Notes: a model not told the origin generated them from the letters alone. 64,000 nt of DNA from an uncultured Geobacter sp. (GCA_903915655.1 CAIWTU010000093.1:32187-96186), one strand, 5' to 3'; positions 9,567-20,039 are shown, counted from the stretch's first letter. Numbers and translations are program-made.

Positions 9567-11234
9567 TTATATTTCCTTTATCTCTACTATTTTACCGCCA
9601 AAAATCTCCAGGGCTGTGGCAACTGTGGGGTGGCTTTTCGCTTCCCTTTCAAGTTCTGCAAGATGTCGATTCGCCTCGATGCTTTTCTCCTCCAGCAAGG
9701 ATGGGGGAAGGTCGGCTGCTTCGACGGAGAGGGAAACCATTTCTATGGTTGGATTGGTTCGGAAAAATTGCCGGGTCAATTCAGTGAGAGCCTGCATTGC
9801 ATCCGGATCTTTCAGGCTGATAAGAGAAAATGAGCCTGCCGGGAAACCAATCCTCAGTGACTCTGCAGAAACCAGCAACGGTCGGCCGCTTTCCAGCATT
9901 GAACCGAGCCTTGCCTTTCTCTCCTTGACATAAGCAACAAAAGCCGGCCACTCCCCTTCGGCCACGGTATGTTCAGGCGCTTTGTCGGTCGTCTTGGAAG
10001 TAATCGTCGAATTGATTGATTCCGAAGCAAGGCTGCCAGCTGCAGAAGGTTTTCCGGGGGATGAGTTGCCAGCCGGGGGGCGACAGTTTGTTTGGAGCCC
10101 CTCCAGGCCCTTAATTCTGGCCAGAATTTCGTTGACAGGTACGGCCGGTGCCAGCGAGGACATCTTTACCAGCGCCATCTCGAGAATCAGACGGGAAAAA
10201 CTCGAAGAAGCCATTTCACTCTCGGCCTTCAGCAGAATGGAGATATGCCGCTGAAGGTCCTCGAGTTGCACGCAAGTTGCCTGCCCGGCCAGTTCAGTTA
10301 ACTCTCCTTCCGCCAGATCTAGAAGTTCGGAAGAATTTTTCGTCAAGCGCACCATGACAAGATTTCTGAAATGCCCTATAAGCTCCTGGCAATATTGGCG
10401 CATGTTATAGCCCTGGTCGTCGACCCTTTTCACTATATCGAAGAGTGGCGGGTATTCTCGAGCAAAAACAGCCAGGGCAGTTTCGAACAGCAGGCGTCTG
10501 TCAACAACCCCGAGTAGAGCGGTGACCTCGTTCTCGGCCACGGTATCTCCGCAAAAAGAGAGGACCTGGTCCATGGTGGAGAGCGCATCACGCATGCTGC
10601 CGTCCCCCTTGCGGGCTATGGTTGTCAAGGCAAGATCGCTTATTACTATTTTTTCCTGCTCAGAGATGTACCGGAGCCGGGCCACAATTTTTTGTAGCGG
10701 AATTCTTTTAAAATCGAACCGCTGGCACCGGGACAGTATTGTCACGGGGATCTTGTGCGGCTCGGTTGTGGCAAAGATGAATTTTACGTGCGGAGGAGGC
10801 TCTTCCAGGGTCTTCAGGAGGGCATTGAAGGCGCTGATGGAAAGCATGTGAACTTCGTCGATGATAAAAATTTTGAAACGGCAACTGGAGGGAAGATATT
10901 TTATGTTTTCCCGCAATTCCCGGATGTCATCCACCCCGGTATTTGAAGCGCCGTCGATTTCAAAAACATCGGCAGCGTTGCCGGCGGTTATGGAGCTGCA
11001 GGAAGGACAGACGTTACATGGTTCGGTTTTTTGACCCTTTTCGCATTCCAGCGCTTTGGCCAGGATACGGGCAGCAGTGGTTTTCCCGACACCACGCGCG
11101 CCTGTAAAAAGAAACGCATGTGCGACCCTGCCAGATTCTATCGCATTCTGTAAGGTCCGGCAGATATGCTCCTGTCCGACAAGATCACCGAATGTCTGGG
11201 GTCGCCATTTTCTGGCCAGTACAAGGTAGGACAC
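9567..11234 (-). CDS. dnaX: DNA polymerase III subunits gamma/tau
   Basis: DnaX is the clamp-loader ATPase of the replicative polymerase. The 555-residue protein has the Walker A motif GARGVGKT (residues 45-52), a four-cysteine zinc module (Cys 64, 73, 76, 79), the DEVHMLS Walker B region and the SRC sensor motif (LSRCQRFDF). A variable tau-like C-terminal region follows after about residue 370. The start is a GTG with a GAGG site before it. I see no clear slippery A-run for a programmed frameshift to the gamma form, but did not search for one exhaustively. Confidence 0.96.
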   Translation of the reverse strand: MSYLVLARKWRPQTFGDLVGQEHICRTLQNAIESGRVAHAFLFTGARGVGKTTAARILAKALECEKGQKTEPCNVCPSCSSITAGNAADVFEIDGASNTGVDDIRELRENIKYLPSSCRFKIFIIDEVHMLSISAFNALLKTLEEPPPHVKFIFATTEPHKIPVTILSRCQRFDFKRIPLQKIVARLRYISEQEKIVISDLALTTIARKGDGSMRDALSTMDQVLSFCGDTVAENEVTALLGVVDRRLLFETALAVFAREYPPLFDIVKRVDDQGYNMRQYCQELIGHFRNLVMVRLTKNSSELLDLAEGELTELAGQATCVQLEDLQRHISILLKAESEMASSSFSRLILEMALVKMSSLAPAVPVNEILARIKGLEGLQTNCRPPAGNSSPGKPSAAGSLASESINSTITSKTTDKAPEHTVAEGEWPAFVAYVKERKARLGSMLESGRPLLVSAESLRIGFPAGSFSLISLKDPDAMQALTELTRQFFRTNPTIEMVSLSVEAADLPPSLLEEKSIEANRHLAELEREAKSHPTVATALEIFGGKIVEIKEI

Positions 11235-11369
11235 GTGATTGCAGCCTCATGGGTCTGATCTGTTATGAAAACGATTTACGGCTTGATTCTTGACTGCCTG
11301 GTGAATCGTCAATCTGAAAAATCCGCCGAGTCAGGCCTCTGCTGGGAGATAAATCAAATTTGCGGACAT

Positions 11370-11482
11370 AGCTGATAGCTGGGCTACCCTGCGGCACAAG
11401 GGGGGAATTACTGCCGCTGCTTCCTTCCGGACCTGACGGGGTTCGTAACTTCCCTTTGCGCAGGACCCAGCTATCAGCCATG
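11370..11482 (-). ncRNA. ffs: Signal recognition particle RNA, small bacterial type
   Basis: The minus strand carries the highly conserved SRP domain IV core (GTCAGGTCCGGAAGGAAGCA). It is flanked by long complementary arms: GCTGATAGCTGGG at one end pairs perfectly with CCCAGCTATCAGC at the other, and the pairing continues imperfectly outward. This fits the short 4.5S-type SRP RNA of Gram-negative bacteria, which binds Ffh. The exact ends are estimated from the stem. It lies just upstream of dnaX, a common arrangement. Confidence 0.93.
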
Positions 11483-11656
11483 CCCGCAAAAAAAATAACG
11501 ACAAAATAACCTAGCATATACCTGATACAGCAAGAAATTTACCCTACTAAATATCACGTAACCAGATTTCTGTCAAAACATTAAACTGACAGGTTGCGAG
11601 AGGCTAAAGAATGAAGCGGAGTGAGGCCGCCCGCCTGGAGGAAGTTACTGCAATTG

Positions 11657-12463
11657 CTAAGGTAACACCGCAAATACACGCGCGGGTGCTCCTGTGCCGT
11701 TTTTTATGAACATCGGAATGACGTAAAGCAGGGCGCCCGATTCCGGAATTTTTTCCAGGTTTGCAACGTTTTCAAGAGCAAGCTTCTGTGCGTTGCAGAT
11801 TTCTCGATGGACCTTGAACTCCTTTGAAGATCCTGGATCAATACTCGGCGTATCGATGGCAATGCCGGTGATCGTCCGTTTTGTCAGGAGAAAGGCGACG
11901 GCTTCCGCCGAAAATCCGGGGAAGTGAAGCTCTGCAACTGCATCCTTGCCGGTTTTTTCAGTACCGAGCACTTCTTTTCGGTTTGGGTAGAAACGCCCAT
12001 CGATACCACTCTGCATAATAACCCACGCCCCTTGAGGAATGCGGCCATGCTTTTTTTCCCAGGCATGAATATCTTCCAGAGTCAGTTGATAGTCTCGATT
12101 TGCCAAAGACTTGTTCGAAACGTCGATTTTAGCCGCAGGTCCAATCCATTCTTGAAGCGGAATCTGGCCGATGGTGCGTCCCTGTTCAGAAAAATGAATC
12201 GGCGCATCAACATGCGTACCGCCATGTTCCGATGCTGCATACTGATTGGACGCATACCAATAGCCCCCCTCTGAGGCCCCTTTGAATATCACCGTTGGGG
12301 TAAAAGGTTTGTCGGTGGGCCAATAAATCGACTCTTCCGAAAAAGGGAAGGTCATGTCGATGAACCTTTCCTTCGGGGTTGCAGAGGAGGAAGTTGTGGC
12401 GGCAAAGAGCATTACGGAAAAGAGCGCGAGAGTTAAAAAATGAAGGTGACTGTTGAGTTTCAT
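11657..12463 (-). CDS. Secreted cyclase-family metal-dependent hydrolase
   Basis: The protein (268 aa from the ATG at 12463) belongs to the cyclase/kynurenine formamidase-like family. The metal site HGGTHVDAPIH is present (His80, His84, Asp86, His90), and a second conserved stretch, GIAIDTPSIDPG, lies in the C-terminal half. The N-terminus is a typical signal peptide (basic start, hydrophobic LTLALFSVMLFAA, then small residues), so it is probably periplasmic. The open frame continues upstream, but the AAGGAGG site and signal peptide favour this start. The natural substrate is unknown; these enzymes cleave amides or similar bonds. Confidence 0.85.
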   Translation of the reverse strand: MKLNSHLHFLTLALFSVMLFAATTSSSATPKERFIDMTFPFSEESIYWPTDKPFTPTVIFKGASEGGYWYASNQYAASEHGGTHVDAPIHFSEQGRTIGQIPLQEWIGPAAKIDVSNKSLANRDYQLTLEDIHAWEKKHGRIPQGAWVIMQSGIDGRFYPNRKEVLGTEKTGKDAVAELHFPGFSAEAVAFLLTKRTITGIAIDTPSIDPGSSKEFKVHREICNAQKLALENVANLEKIPESGALLYVIPMFIKNGTGAPARVFAVLP

Positions 12464-12621
12464 AAGGCCTCCTTGTTTAGCAGTATCCCACAATATAGCG
12501 CAGATGTTCCGAGAAAAGAAGCCCAAACCTATTTTCTGAAAGAAGGAGGGGTAACGAATGAAAGCTCCGGCGATCAATCTGAGTTCAAATAAGGAAGGGA
12601 ATACGTATCATGCAATATAAA

Positions 12622-12664
12622 TTGACAGAGGAAGTTCAAGGCCCTATATTGAATTGAACGTTCA
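12622..12664 (+). promoter_or_regulatory. Sigma-70 promoter and operator of the TetR gene
   Basis: A consensus-like promoter, TTGACA (12622-12627), 17 bases, TATATT (12645-12650), lies before the TetR gene. The palindrome TGAACGTTCA (12655-12664) covers the expected transcription start. The same palindrome occurs before the efflux operon at 13312, which suggests it is the TetR operator and that the regulator represses itself. Confidence 0.7.
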
Positions 12665-12691
12665 TTCTTATGCCCAGGGCCGATACATACC

Positions 12692-13267
12692 ATGACAATA
12701 ACAAACAAGCGTGACAAGGTTGTTCAGACGGCATTGGAACTGATTGCCGAACATGGCTTTCACGCTGCTCCCATGTCCATGGTCGCTAATCGTTCCGGGG
12801 TTGCGGTCGGCACGATCTACCGCTATTTCGAGAACAAGGACGTGTTGATCAATGAGATCTACAGAGAGGTGGAAGCGAAGCTCTACCACGTTCTCTTGGA
12901 GGGATACGCGACGGAAAATCCATTCCGGGAGCGGTTTCTCCACCTCGGTACTGCGCTGTTGCGGTATTTTATCGAAAATCCCCTCGATTTTCGCTACCTG
13001 GAGCAGTTCCACAACTCCCCCTACGGAGTGACGTTTCGTCGGGGGAAGATTCTGGGGAAAAAGGAAGGGGGTAACGTTTTTCGCGACCTCTTCGAAGACG
13101 GCGTATCCCAGCAGATAATAAAGGATCTTCCTCTTCTCATCCTGTTCGCCCTGGCTTTCGGCCCGCTGCTTGACGTGGCACGGGATCATATCCTTGGATT
13201 CATCACACTTGATGATCTCCTTATTACCCGGACTATCGAGGCGTGTTGGGACGGGATCCGGCGTTAG
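12692..13267 (+). CDS. TetR-family transcriptional regulator of the efflux operon
   Basis: The 191-residue protein has an N-terminal TetR helix-turn-helix (about residues 5-50: ELIAEHGFHAAPMSMVANRS, then GVAVGTIYRYFENKD) and a variable ligand-binding C-terminal domain. It lies directly upstream of an RND efflux operon on the same strand, and identical palindromes sit in front of both transcription units. It is therefore likely a local repressor released by a pump substrate. The ligand cannot be told from the sequence. Confidence 0.9.
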   Translation: MTITNKRDKVVQTALELIAEHGFHAAPMSMVANRSGVAVGTIYRYFENKDVLINEIYREVEAKLYHVLLEGYATENPFRERFLHLGTALLRYFIENPLDFRYLEQFHNSPYGVTFRRGKILGKKEGGNVFRDLFEDGVSQQIIKDLPLLILFALAFGPLLDVARDHILGFITLDDLLITRTIEACWDGIRR

Positions 13268-13302
13268 AGATTACTCTCTCTTCATGCCTGATCTCTTTTC
13301 GC

Positions 13303-13322
13303 TATACAAGATGAACGTTCAT
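13303..13322 (+). promoter_or_regulatory. Putative TetR operator before the efflux operon
   Basis: The palindrome ATGAACGTTCAT (13311-13322) shares its ten-base core with the site before the TetR gene. It directly follows a TATACA hexamer (13303-13308) that could be the -10 box; the matching -35 (TTCATG at 13281) is weak. Confidence 0.6.
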
Positions 13323-13378
13323 TCATCGTGAGATGGTCGACAGTGCCCCCGAAATTGAATAGACCGCAAGGATGGACC

Positions 13379-13459
13379 ATGACGACCATTTTTGTCGTTT
13401 CCATGATTGTGGTCGGGGCACTGACAGCCATCATCGCATTCGCAAAGAAGGGCAAATAA
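13379..13459 (+). CDS. Small single-span membrane peptide, first gene of the efflux operon
   Basis: A 26-codon frame opens with ATG, has an AAGGA ribosome site seven bases upstream, and encodes one hydrophobic segment (FVVSMIVVGALTAIIAF) closed by a basic AKKGK tail. It lies between the TetR operator and the adaptor gene, so it would be the first gene of the operon. Small membrane peptides such as AcrZ are known to modulate RND pumps, but I see no specific similarity to AcrZ. Function is inferred from position only, and no expression evidence is available from sequence. Confidence 0.5.
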   Translation: MTTIFVVSMIVVGALTAIIAFAKKGK

Positions 13460-13542
13460 CCGGCAGTAACTGTCAGGAACAGGCATAACCGACAGCTCTC
13501 CAGCCGACCGGCTGGCAATTTTTTCTTACGATAGAGGTATTT

Positions 13543-14742
13543 ATGCGAGCCACGTACAGAGTAAAAGTGATCACCTTAGCGGGACTGCTGGCAACCGGCA
13601 TAATAATGGCCGGCTGCGGCAAGAAAACGACTGCCGCTCCGCCAAGCGGACCTCCCGAGGTGGGAGTGGTTGTTGTAAAACCTCAGCGCGTTACGCTGAC
13701 CACGGAACTGTCAGGCCGTACGTCGCCCCACCTGATCGCTGAAGTGCGCCCCCAGGTGGGGGGGATAATCCTGAAACGCCTCTTTACCGAGGGCTCTGAC
13801 GTGAAGGCGGGGCAGCTCCTTTATCAAATCGACCCCGCCGCCTACCGGGCAGCTTTTGCCAGCGCCAGCGCGGCCCAGGCCAGGGCCGAAGCCAATCTGA
13901 TCCCGGTCCGGCTCAAAGCCGAACGATTCAGGGAGCTGGTGAAGATCAATGCCGTCAGCCAGCAGGAGTATGATGATGCCGATGCCGCGTTCAAACAGAC
14001 CGAGGCCGATGTCGCCTCCGCCAAGGCCGCAGTCGAAACAGCCCGGATCAATCTGGCCTATACCAAGGTAACTGCTCCCATTTCGGGACGAACCGGTCGC
14101 TCGACCGTAACAGACGGAGCTCTGGTAACCGCCAGCCAGTCAGCAGCGTTGGCCACCATACAGCAACTCAACTCAATCTATGTGGATGTCACACAGTCCA
14201 GCGCCGAACTGCTGCGATTGAAGCGGAACCTTGCCAGCGGCCTGCTGAAAAACAACAGCTTGGGCCAGGCGCGGGTCAAATTGCTGCTTGAGGACGGCAG
14301 CCCCTATCCGTTGCCCGGCATCCTGAAGTTTTCCGAGGTCACCGTGGACCAGAGCACCGGCTCTATCACCCTGCGCGCGATCTTCCCGAACCCGAAACAG
14401 ATCCTGCTGCCCGGCATGTTTGTCCGCGCCATCCTGGAGGAAGGGGTAAAGGAGAGCGCCATTCTTATCCCGCAACGTGGCGTGACCCGTAATCCCAAAG
14501 GGGATGCCACGGTAATGGTAGTCGGGGCAAAAGAGAAGGTGGAGCAGCGGGTCATCAAGGTTGAGCGGACCGTCGACAACAACTGGCTGGTCAGCGAAGG
14601 GCTCAAAGCGGGTGACCGCGTCATTCTGGAAGGGTTCCAGAAAGTAAAGCCGGGAACATCGGTTAAGGGGGTGCCATTCGGCAGCAAGCCCGCCGCGCCG
14701 GTTCCCGCAGCAGCCACCCAGCCCGCAGCAGCCAAAAGATAA
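13543..14742 (+). CDS. RND efflux periplasmic adaptor (AcrA/MexA type)
   Basis: The protein (399 aa) links the inner-membrane pump to the outer-membrane channel. It begins with a lipoprotein signal (IIMAGC) that would anchor it in the inner membrane. A lipoyl/barrel-sandwich half (GRTSPHLIAEVRPQVGGII), an alanine-rich coiled-coil hairpin (about residues 105-170), the second half-motif (APISGRTGRS) and beta-barrel and membrane-proximal domains follow. The C-terminus is Ala/Pro-rich. The pump gene follows after 12 bases. It is in the HlyD/AcrA family; specific drugs cannot be predicted. Confidence 0.94.
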   Translation: MRATYRVKVITLAGLLATGIIMAGCGKKTTAAPPSGPPEVGVVVVKPQRVTLTTELSGRTSPHLIAEVRPQVGGIILKRLFTEGSDVKAGQLLYQIDPAAYRAAFASASAAQARAEANLIPVRLKAERFRELVKINAVSQQEYDDADAAFKQTEADVASAKAAVETARINLAYTKVTAPISGRTGRSTVTDGALVTASQSAALATIQQLNSIYVDVTQSSAELLRLKRNLASGLLKNNSLGQARVKLLLEDGSPYPLPGILKFSEVTVDQSTGSITLRAIFPNPKQILLPGMFVRAILEEGVKESAILIPQRGVTRNPKGDATVMVVGAKEKVEQRVIKVERTVDNNWLVSEGLKAGDRVILEGFQKVKPGTSVKGVPFGSKPAAPVPAAATQPAAAKR

Positions 14743-14754
14743 AGGAGACCCTCG

Positions 14755-17700
14755 ATGCCTCGTTTTTTCATCAATCGCCCGATTTTCGCCTGGGTGATCG
14801 CCATTATGATAATGCTGGCGGGTCTTCTGGCAATCAAGATTCTGCCGGTCTCCCAGTATCCACCGATTGCACCGCCGCAGATCGCCATCAACGCCATCTA
14901 TCCGGGCGCCTCGGCCAAGACCGTGCAGGATACGGTCACTCAGGTCGTGGAACAGAAACTGAACGGGATCGACAACCTGATCTATATGTCGTCCACCAGC
15001 GACTCTTCGGGGGCTGTCTCCATCACCCTGACCTTCAAGGCGGGAACCGACCCGAACATAGCCCAGGTCCAGGTGCAGAACAAACTGCAGCTGGCCGTGC
15101 CGCTCCTCCCCCAGATCGTGCAACGGCAGGGGATCTCGGTGGTCAAATCGACCAGAAACTTCCTGATGATTGTCGGACTGGTATCGGAAGACGGCTCCAT
15201 GGACCGCAACGCCCTGACCGACTACATGGTCTCCAACTTCCAGGATATCCTCAGCCGTCTGGACGGTGTGGGGGAATTGCAACTCTTTGGCACCCAGAAC
15301 GCCATGCGGATCTGGGTGAACCCGACCAAGCTGAACAACTACCACCTGACCACCAACGATATTACTGCAGCGCTGCAGGCCCAGAACGCCCAGGTATCGG
15401 CCGGTCAGTTCGGCGGCCTCCCCGCCGGCAAGGGGCAGGAGCTGAACGCCACCATCACCGCGCGCAATCTGCTCCAGACCCCGGAGCAGTTCGACGCCGT
15501 CGTCCTCCGCACCAACAGCGACGGTTCCACGGTCAGGCTCAAGGATCTGGCTGAAACGAAGATCGGCACCGAGAACTATGATGTCCAGTCGTTCTACAAC
15601 GGAAAACCGGTGGGTGGCATGGCAATCCGGCTGGCAGCCGGCTCCAACGCTCTGGATACGGGCAACCGGGTCAAGGCCAAGATGGAGGAACTTTCCAAAT
15701 ACTTCCCCGCCGGCATGAAGGTGGTCTATCCCTACGATACCACTCCCTTTGTCAAGATTTCGATCGAAGAGGTGGTCCAGACCCTGTTAGAGGCTGTTTG
15801 CCTGGTCTTTATCATCATGTTTCTCTTCCTTCAGAACATCCGGGCCACCCTGATCCCCACCATCGCCGTGCCGGTGGTGCTGCTCGGCACCATGGGCGTA
15901 CTTTCGGCCTCCGGTTTCTCCATCAACACCCTGACCATGTTCGCCCTGGTTATCGTCATCGGCCTGCTGGTGGACGATGCCATCGTGGTGGTGGAGAACG
16001 TGGAACGGATCATGTCCGAGGAAGGTCTCTCCCCTCGTGACGCCACCATCAAATCGATGGGGCAGATCACCAGCGCCCTCTGGGGGATCGCCACCGTACT
16101 GACGGCGGTCTTCCTCCCAATGGCCTTCTTCGGCGGTTCCACCGGCGTCATCTACCGGCAGTTCTCCATAACTATAATCTCCGCCATGATCCTCTCGGTG
16201 CTGGTGGCGATGATCCTGACCCCGGCTCTCTGCGCTACCCTTCTCAAACCGGTCAAAAAAGGGCATCATTCCAGTGAATCAGGCTGGTTCAAAGGGTTCT
16301 TCCGCTGGTTCAACAAAGGGTTTGACTACTGCAGGACAAAGTATGAAGGACTCGTCGGCCGTTCATTCGCCAAACCGGTGCGCTACCTGGTGGCTTATGG
16401 CGCCATTGTCGCGGCCATGGCGTTCTTTTTCGTCCGTCTCCCCACATCATTCCTCCCCGATGAGGATCAGGGATTCATCATCTGCCAGGTTCAGCTGCCG
16501 ACCGGGGCTACCCAGGAACGGACCGAACCGGTGATACGACAGTTGGAGCGGCATTTCCTTGAAAAGGAGAGCAAGACGGTGGAAGGGATAATCACTGTGA
16601 CCGGGTTCAGTTTTGCCGGGCGCGGCCAGAACATGGGGCTGGCGTTTGTAAAACTCAAGGACTGGAAGCTGCGCAAGACAGCGGAGCTGAAGGCACCGGC
16701 TATTGCCGGCCGGGCCATGAAGGCGTTTTCGCAATTCCGTGACGGCCTGGTATTCGCCTTTGCTCCACCGGCGGTCCTTGAACTGGGTGTAGCGAATGGT
16801 TTTGACTTCCAGCTGCAGGATCGTGACGGCCTGGGGCATGAAAAGCTGATGGAGGCACGTAACCAACTGCTCGGGATGGCTATGAAAAACCGGAAACTTG
16901 TCGCGGTTCGCCCCAACGGCCAGGATGACTTTCCCGAGTTCAAGCTCGATATTGATGATGTGCGGGCCGGCGCCCAGGGGGTGTCGCTGGCCGATATCAA
17001 CAGTGTCCTCTCCACGGCCTGGGGGAGTAGCTACGTCAACGACTTCATCCAGAACGGCCGTATCAAGAAGGTCTACCTCCAGTCGGATCCCCGGTACCGG
17101 ATGTTGCCGGAGGATATCAACGGCTGGTATGTCAGGAACAAAAACGGTGACATGGTGCCGTTTTCCGCCTTTGCCACCGCCCACTGGCAGTACGGCTCAC
17201 CCCGTCTGGAACGGTATAACGGCATTCCTGCCGTGGAGATCTTGGGGCAGGCAGCGCCGGGGGTAAGCACCGGTGAAGCAATGGCCGAGATGGAAGAGAT
17301 GGCGGCCAAACTGCCGCCAGGGATCGGTTATGAATGGACCGGCCTCTCCTACGAGGAAAAACAGGCAGGGAAACAGGCGCCGGTCCTCTACGCTATCTCG
17401 CTGCTGGTGGTCTTTCTCAGCGTGGCGGCGCTCTATGAGAGCTGGACCATCCCCTTTGTCAATCTGCTGATGCTGCCGCTCGGGTTGGTGGGGGCGGTCA
17501 CTGCCGTTACCCTGCGGGTACTCCCCGATGATATCTATCTCCAGATCGGCTTGCTCACCACCGTAGGACTTTCCACCAAAAACGCTATCCTGATCATTCA
17601 GTTCATCAAGGATCAGATGGATCAGGGGCATGAATTGGTCAAAGCCACCCTGGCGGCGGTGAAGATCCGGCTGCGGCCGGTTATCATGACGTCACTGGCG

Positions 17701-17925
17701 TTCTTTTTCGGTACACTGCCGCTGGCCCTTACCAAGGGGGCGGGTGCCGGTGCCCAGAACGCCATCGGCACCGCCGTTACCGGCGGGCTGCTTTCGGCCA
17801 CCTTCATCGACCTGATCTTTATTCCCTTTTTCTTTGTGCTGATCTCCCGCCTTTTTGCGAAGAAGCAGCCCCGGCTCTCCACCGTGGAACCTGGAGTATC
17901 TGCCAACTCCCCGGAGGTGAAGTGA
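14755..17925 (+). CDS. RND multidrug efflux pump (AcrB/MexB type, HAE1)
   Basis: This 1056-residue inner-membrane transporter has the HAE1 layout of twelve membrane spans and two large periplasmic loops. The proton-relay pair Asp407-Asp408 ([16 protein letters not shown]) is present, as are the N-terminal [12 protein letters not shown] motif and the late [13 protein letters not shown] motif. Length matches AcrB (1049). An AAGGAG ribosome site precedes the ATG. It forms an operon with the adaptor before it and the channel gene after it, so a complete tripartite pump is encoded. Confidence 0.96.
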   Translation: MPRFFINRPIFAWVIAIMIMLAGLLAIKILPVSQYPPIAPPQIAINAIYPGASAKTVQDTVTQVVEQKLNGIDNLIYMSSTSDSSGAVSITLTFKAGTDPNIAQVQVQNKLQLAVPLLPQIVQRQGISVVKSTRNFLMIVGLVSEDGSMDRNALTDYMVSNFQDILSRLDGVGELQLFGTQNAMRIWVNPTKLNNYHLTTNDITAALQAQNAQVSAGQFGGLPAGKGQELNATITARNLLQTPEQFDAVVLRTNSDGSTVRLKDLAETKIGTENYDVQSFYNGKPVGGMAIRLAAGSNALDTGNRVKAKMEELSKYFPAGMKVVYPYDTTPFVKISIEEVVQTLLEAVCLVFIIMFLFLQNIRATLIPTIAVPVVLLGTMGVLSASGFSINTLTMFALVIVIGLLVDDAIVVVENVERIMSEEGLSPRDATIKSMGQITSALWGIATVLTAVFLPMAFFGGSTGVIYRQFSITIISAMILSVLVAMILTPALCATLLKPVKKGHHSSESGWFKGFFRWFNKGFDYCRTKYEGLVGRSFAKPVRYLVAYGAIVAAMAFFFVRLPTSFLPDEDQGFIICQVQLPTGATQERTEPVIRQLERHFLEKESKTVEGIITVTGFSFAGRGQNMGLAFVKLKDWKLRKTAELKAPAIAGRAMKAFSQFRDGLVFAFAPPAVLELGVANGFDFQLQDRDGLGHEKLMEARNQLLGMAMKNRKLVAVRPNGQDDFPEFKLDIDDVRAGAQGVSLADINSVLSTAWGSSYVNDFIQNGRIKKVYLQSDPRYRMLPEDINGWYVRNKNGDMVPFSAFATAHWQYGSPRLERYNGIPAVEILGQAAPGVSTGEAMAEMEEMAAKLPPGIGYEWTGLSYEEKQAGKQAPVLYAISLLVVFLSVAALYESWTIPFVNLLMLPLGLVGAVTAVTLRVLPDDIYLQIGLLTTVGLSTKNAILIIQFIKDQMDQGHELVKATLAAVKIRLRPVIMTSLAFFFGTLPLALTKGAGAGAQNAIGTAVTGGLLSATFIDLIFIPFFFVLISRLFAKKQPRLSTVEPGVSANSPEVK

Positions 17926-17926
17926 C

Positions 17927-19369
17927 ATGGAAGATATGAAGCGGATAACGACATTCTTAGGCCTTTCTTTAGTCGCGTTCCTCTGCCTGGCCGGCTGTTC
18001 GACCATGGCCCCCGAATACAAACAACCGGCAATCTCTGTGCCGTCTTCATGGCCAAATGGCCCCGCTTACAAAGAAACGAAGGGGGGATTCGGCGGAGAA
18101 AAAGTTGTCGCCGACATCGCCTGGCAGGAATTCTTTACAGATCCGCAACTGCGGAAACTGATAGCTTTGGCGCTGGAGAACAACCGCGACCTGCGGGTGG
18201 CGGCCCTCAACATCGAGAAATCCCGTGCCCAGTATCAGATCCAGCGTTCTGGTCTCTTTCCGAAGGTCGATGCTAACGCATTACACACCACCCAGCTCAT
18301 TGCCAGTGACTTTTCGGGCCTTGGAATCCCTTTGGACGTCCATCAGTACGATGTCGGACTCGGCCTCAGCTCCTATGAAATCGACCTGTTCGGTCGGGTG
18401 CGGAGCCTCAAGGACCAGGCCCTGGAGCAGTTTATTGCTACGAAGCAGGCTCGGCGCAGCGTACAGATCAGCCTGGTCAGCGAGGTTGCGGCAAACTACC
18501 TTACACTGGCCGCCGACCGCGAACGGCTGAAGCTCGCCAAAGATACCCTGACGAGCCAGCAGACCTCTTACCAGCTTATCCGCAGTCGCTACGAGTCAGG
18601 GATCTCGTCCGCCCTCGATCTCCACCAGGCCCAGACCACTGTCGCTACGGCGCGGGTCGACATTGCCCGCTTCACTACCTTTGTGGCCCAGGATGAAAAC
18701 GGACTGAACCTGCTGGTCGGTTCCCCGGTTCCGTCTGAGCTCCTCCCCGTCACCCTTTCAGAAAGGCTAACTCCCCTGAAGGAGCTGCAACCAGGCCTTC
18801 CGTCCGATGTCCTGCTTGTCCGCCCCGACATCCTCCAGGCAGAGCATCTCCTCAAAGGGGCCAACGCCAATATCGGCGCGGCGCGGGCGGCTTTTTTCCC
18901 CCGCATCACCCTGGTCTCGTCCGTAGGTTTGGGGAGTAGCAGCCTTAGCGGACTCTTCAATTCCGGCGCCTTTGTCTACAAAGTCGCACCGCAGATTTCT
19001 CTCCCGATCTTCGACGCCGGCAGCAACCGGGCCAATCTGAAGGCGGCAGAGGTGGATCGCGACATCGCGCTGGCCCAGTACGAAAAGGCGATTCAGACCG
19101 CCTTCCGGGAAGTGGCCGATGCCCTTGCCCAGCGGGGGACCATTGATGACCAGCTGGCGGCGCAGCGCTCCCTCAACCACGCCACCTCCGAGAGCTATCG
19201 CCTCTCTATGGCGCGCTACAAAAAGGGGGTCGACAGCTACCTGAACGTCCTTGACGCACAGCGCTCGCTTTATACCTCTCAGCAGGGGCTAATCAGTGTC
19301 GGCCTGACTCGGCTGGCCAATCAGGTAACCCTCTACAAGGTTCTGGGCGGAGGGAGCGAGAAAAAATGA
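17927..19369 (+). CDS. Outer-membrane efflux channel lipoprotein (OprM/NodT type)
   Basis: The protein (480 aa) is the outer-membrane channel of the tripartite pump. It has a lipobox (LCLAGC), the MAPEYKQPAI start of mature OprM-like proteins, and the two internally repeated TolC-type helical regions. The conserved RPDILQAEHLLKGANANIGA and LNVLDAQRSLYTSQQ segments are typical. It starts one base after the pump stop codon, with a GGAGGTGA ribosome site inside the end of the pump gene, which implies coupled translation. Confidence 0.94.
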   Translation: MEDMKRITTFLGLSLVAFLCLAGCSTMAPEYKQPAISVPSSWPNGPAYKETKGGFGGEKVVADIAWQEFFTDPQLRKLIALALENNRDLRVAALNIEKSRAQYQIQRSGLFPKVDANALHTTQLIASDFSGLGIPLDVHQYDVGLGLSSYEIDLFGRVRSLKDQALEQFIATKQARRSVQISLVSEVAANYLTLAADRERLKLAKDTLTSQQTSYQLIRSRYESGISSALDLHQAQTTVATARVDIARFTTFVAQDENGLNLLVGSPVPSELLPVTLSERLTPLKELQPGLPSDVLLVRPDILQAEHLLKGANANIGAARAAFFPRITLVSSVGLGSSSLSGLFNSGAFVYKVAPQISLPIFDAGSNRANLKAAEVDRDIALAQYEKAIQTAFREVADALAQRGTIDDQLAAQRSLNHATSESYRLSMARYKKGVDSYLNVLDAQRSLYTSQQGLISVGLTRLANQVTLYKVLGGGSEKK

Positions 19370-19622
19370 CAGAATGCGGTATGGATGATAAATCAGGCAA
19401 TTAGCTGCATCTGAACAACCCCGATGTTTCGGCGATGGTTTATCTTTTTCTATTGCGCTTCTCTGCCGTAGTTGATAAACATGTATGAGCCCCTGAAAGA
19501 TAGCAGATTGACTGGAAGTTCCCCCCGACAGCCGCCGAATGACGATCCCATTTAAGCCGATCTTGCAAAGAGGTCCTGCGGAGAGGAGAGCGCTATCAAT
19601 GAATAAAGATTCAACTGCACCC

Positions 19623-20039
19623 TTGCCCCACTGGTTGACCCGAAGGGGAAGGTTCTTCTCGCTCTGGGGAGTCCGGGCGAGACGGACCGTGGAGTGACGG
19701 CCTTCCTGGATGAAGCATTCCGCAAGGGGGTAGGGTACCCGTCTTCAGAGACCCGGACACCTACCGAACCACGCTGAGCCCCATATCGTGATCACCCCGT
19801 TCTTTACAAAGGAGGGGAAAAACCGGACCCCCTTGGGAGCCATCGTACTTCTCAACGACGCCTCACAGTTTTTCTATCCCCTGATACAAAGATGGCCGCT
19901 CCCGAGCAAAACTGCGGAAACGCTTCTCGTTATGCGCGACGGCGATGACGTGCTCTACATAAACAACCTCCGCTACCGGCCGGACGGGGCGCTGAAGCTC
20001 CGAATCCCCAGCATTATTCCCTTGCACCTGAAACCGTAA
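19623..20039 (+). pseudogene. Decayed sensor-domain gene fragment
   Basis: The 760-base gap after the efflux operon holds no intact gene, only remnants of one in different frames. One frame reads VDPKGKVLLALGSPGETDRG near 19635, another continues with FRDPDTYRTTLSP, and a third gives PFFTKEGKNRTPLGAIVLLN and RRDGD-like sequence to about 20039. Together they look like the extracellular sensor domain of a PAS/histidine-kinase or GGDEF protein with at least two frameshifts and no N- or C-terminal parts. The family assignment is from memory of similar sensors and is moderate. Confidence 0.6.

Noticed and set aside
11263..11517. 84-residue minus-strand frame between dnaX and the cyclase gene
   Set aside because: It runs through the SRP RNA, whose core sequence and long pairing arms explain the conservation here.
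15787..16269. Long minus-strand frame opposite the RND pump gene
   Set aside because: Its His/Asp/Gly-rich composition is that of a shadow of GC-rich coding DNA; the opposite strand encodes a clear pump.
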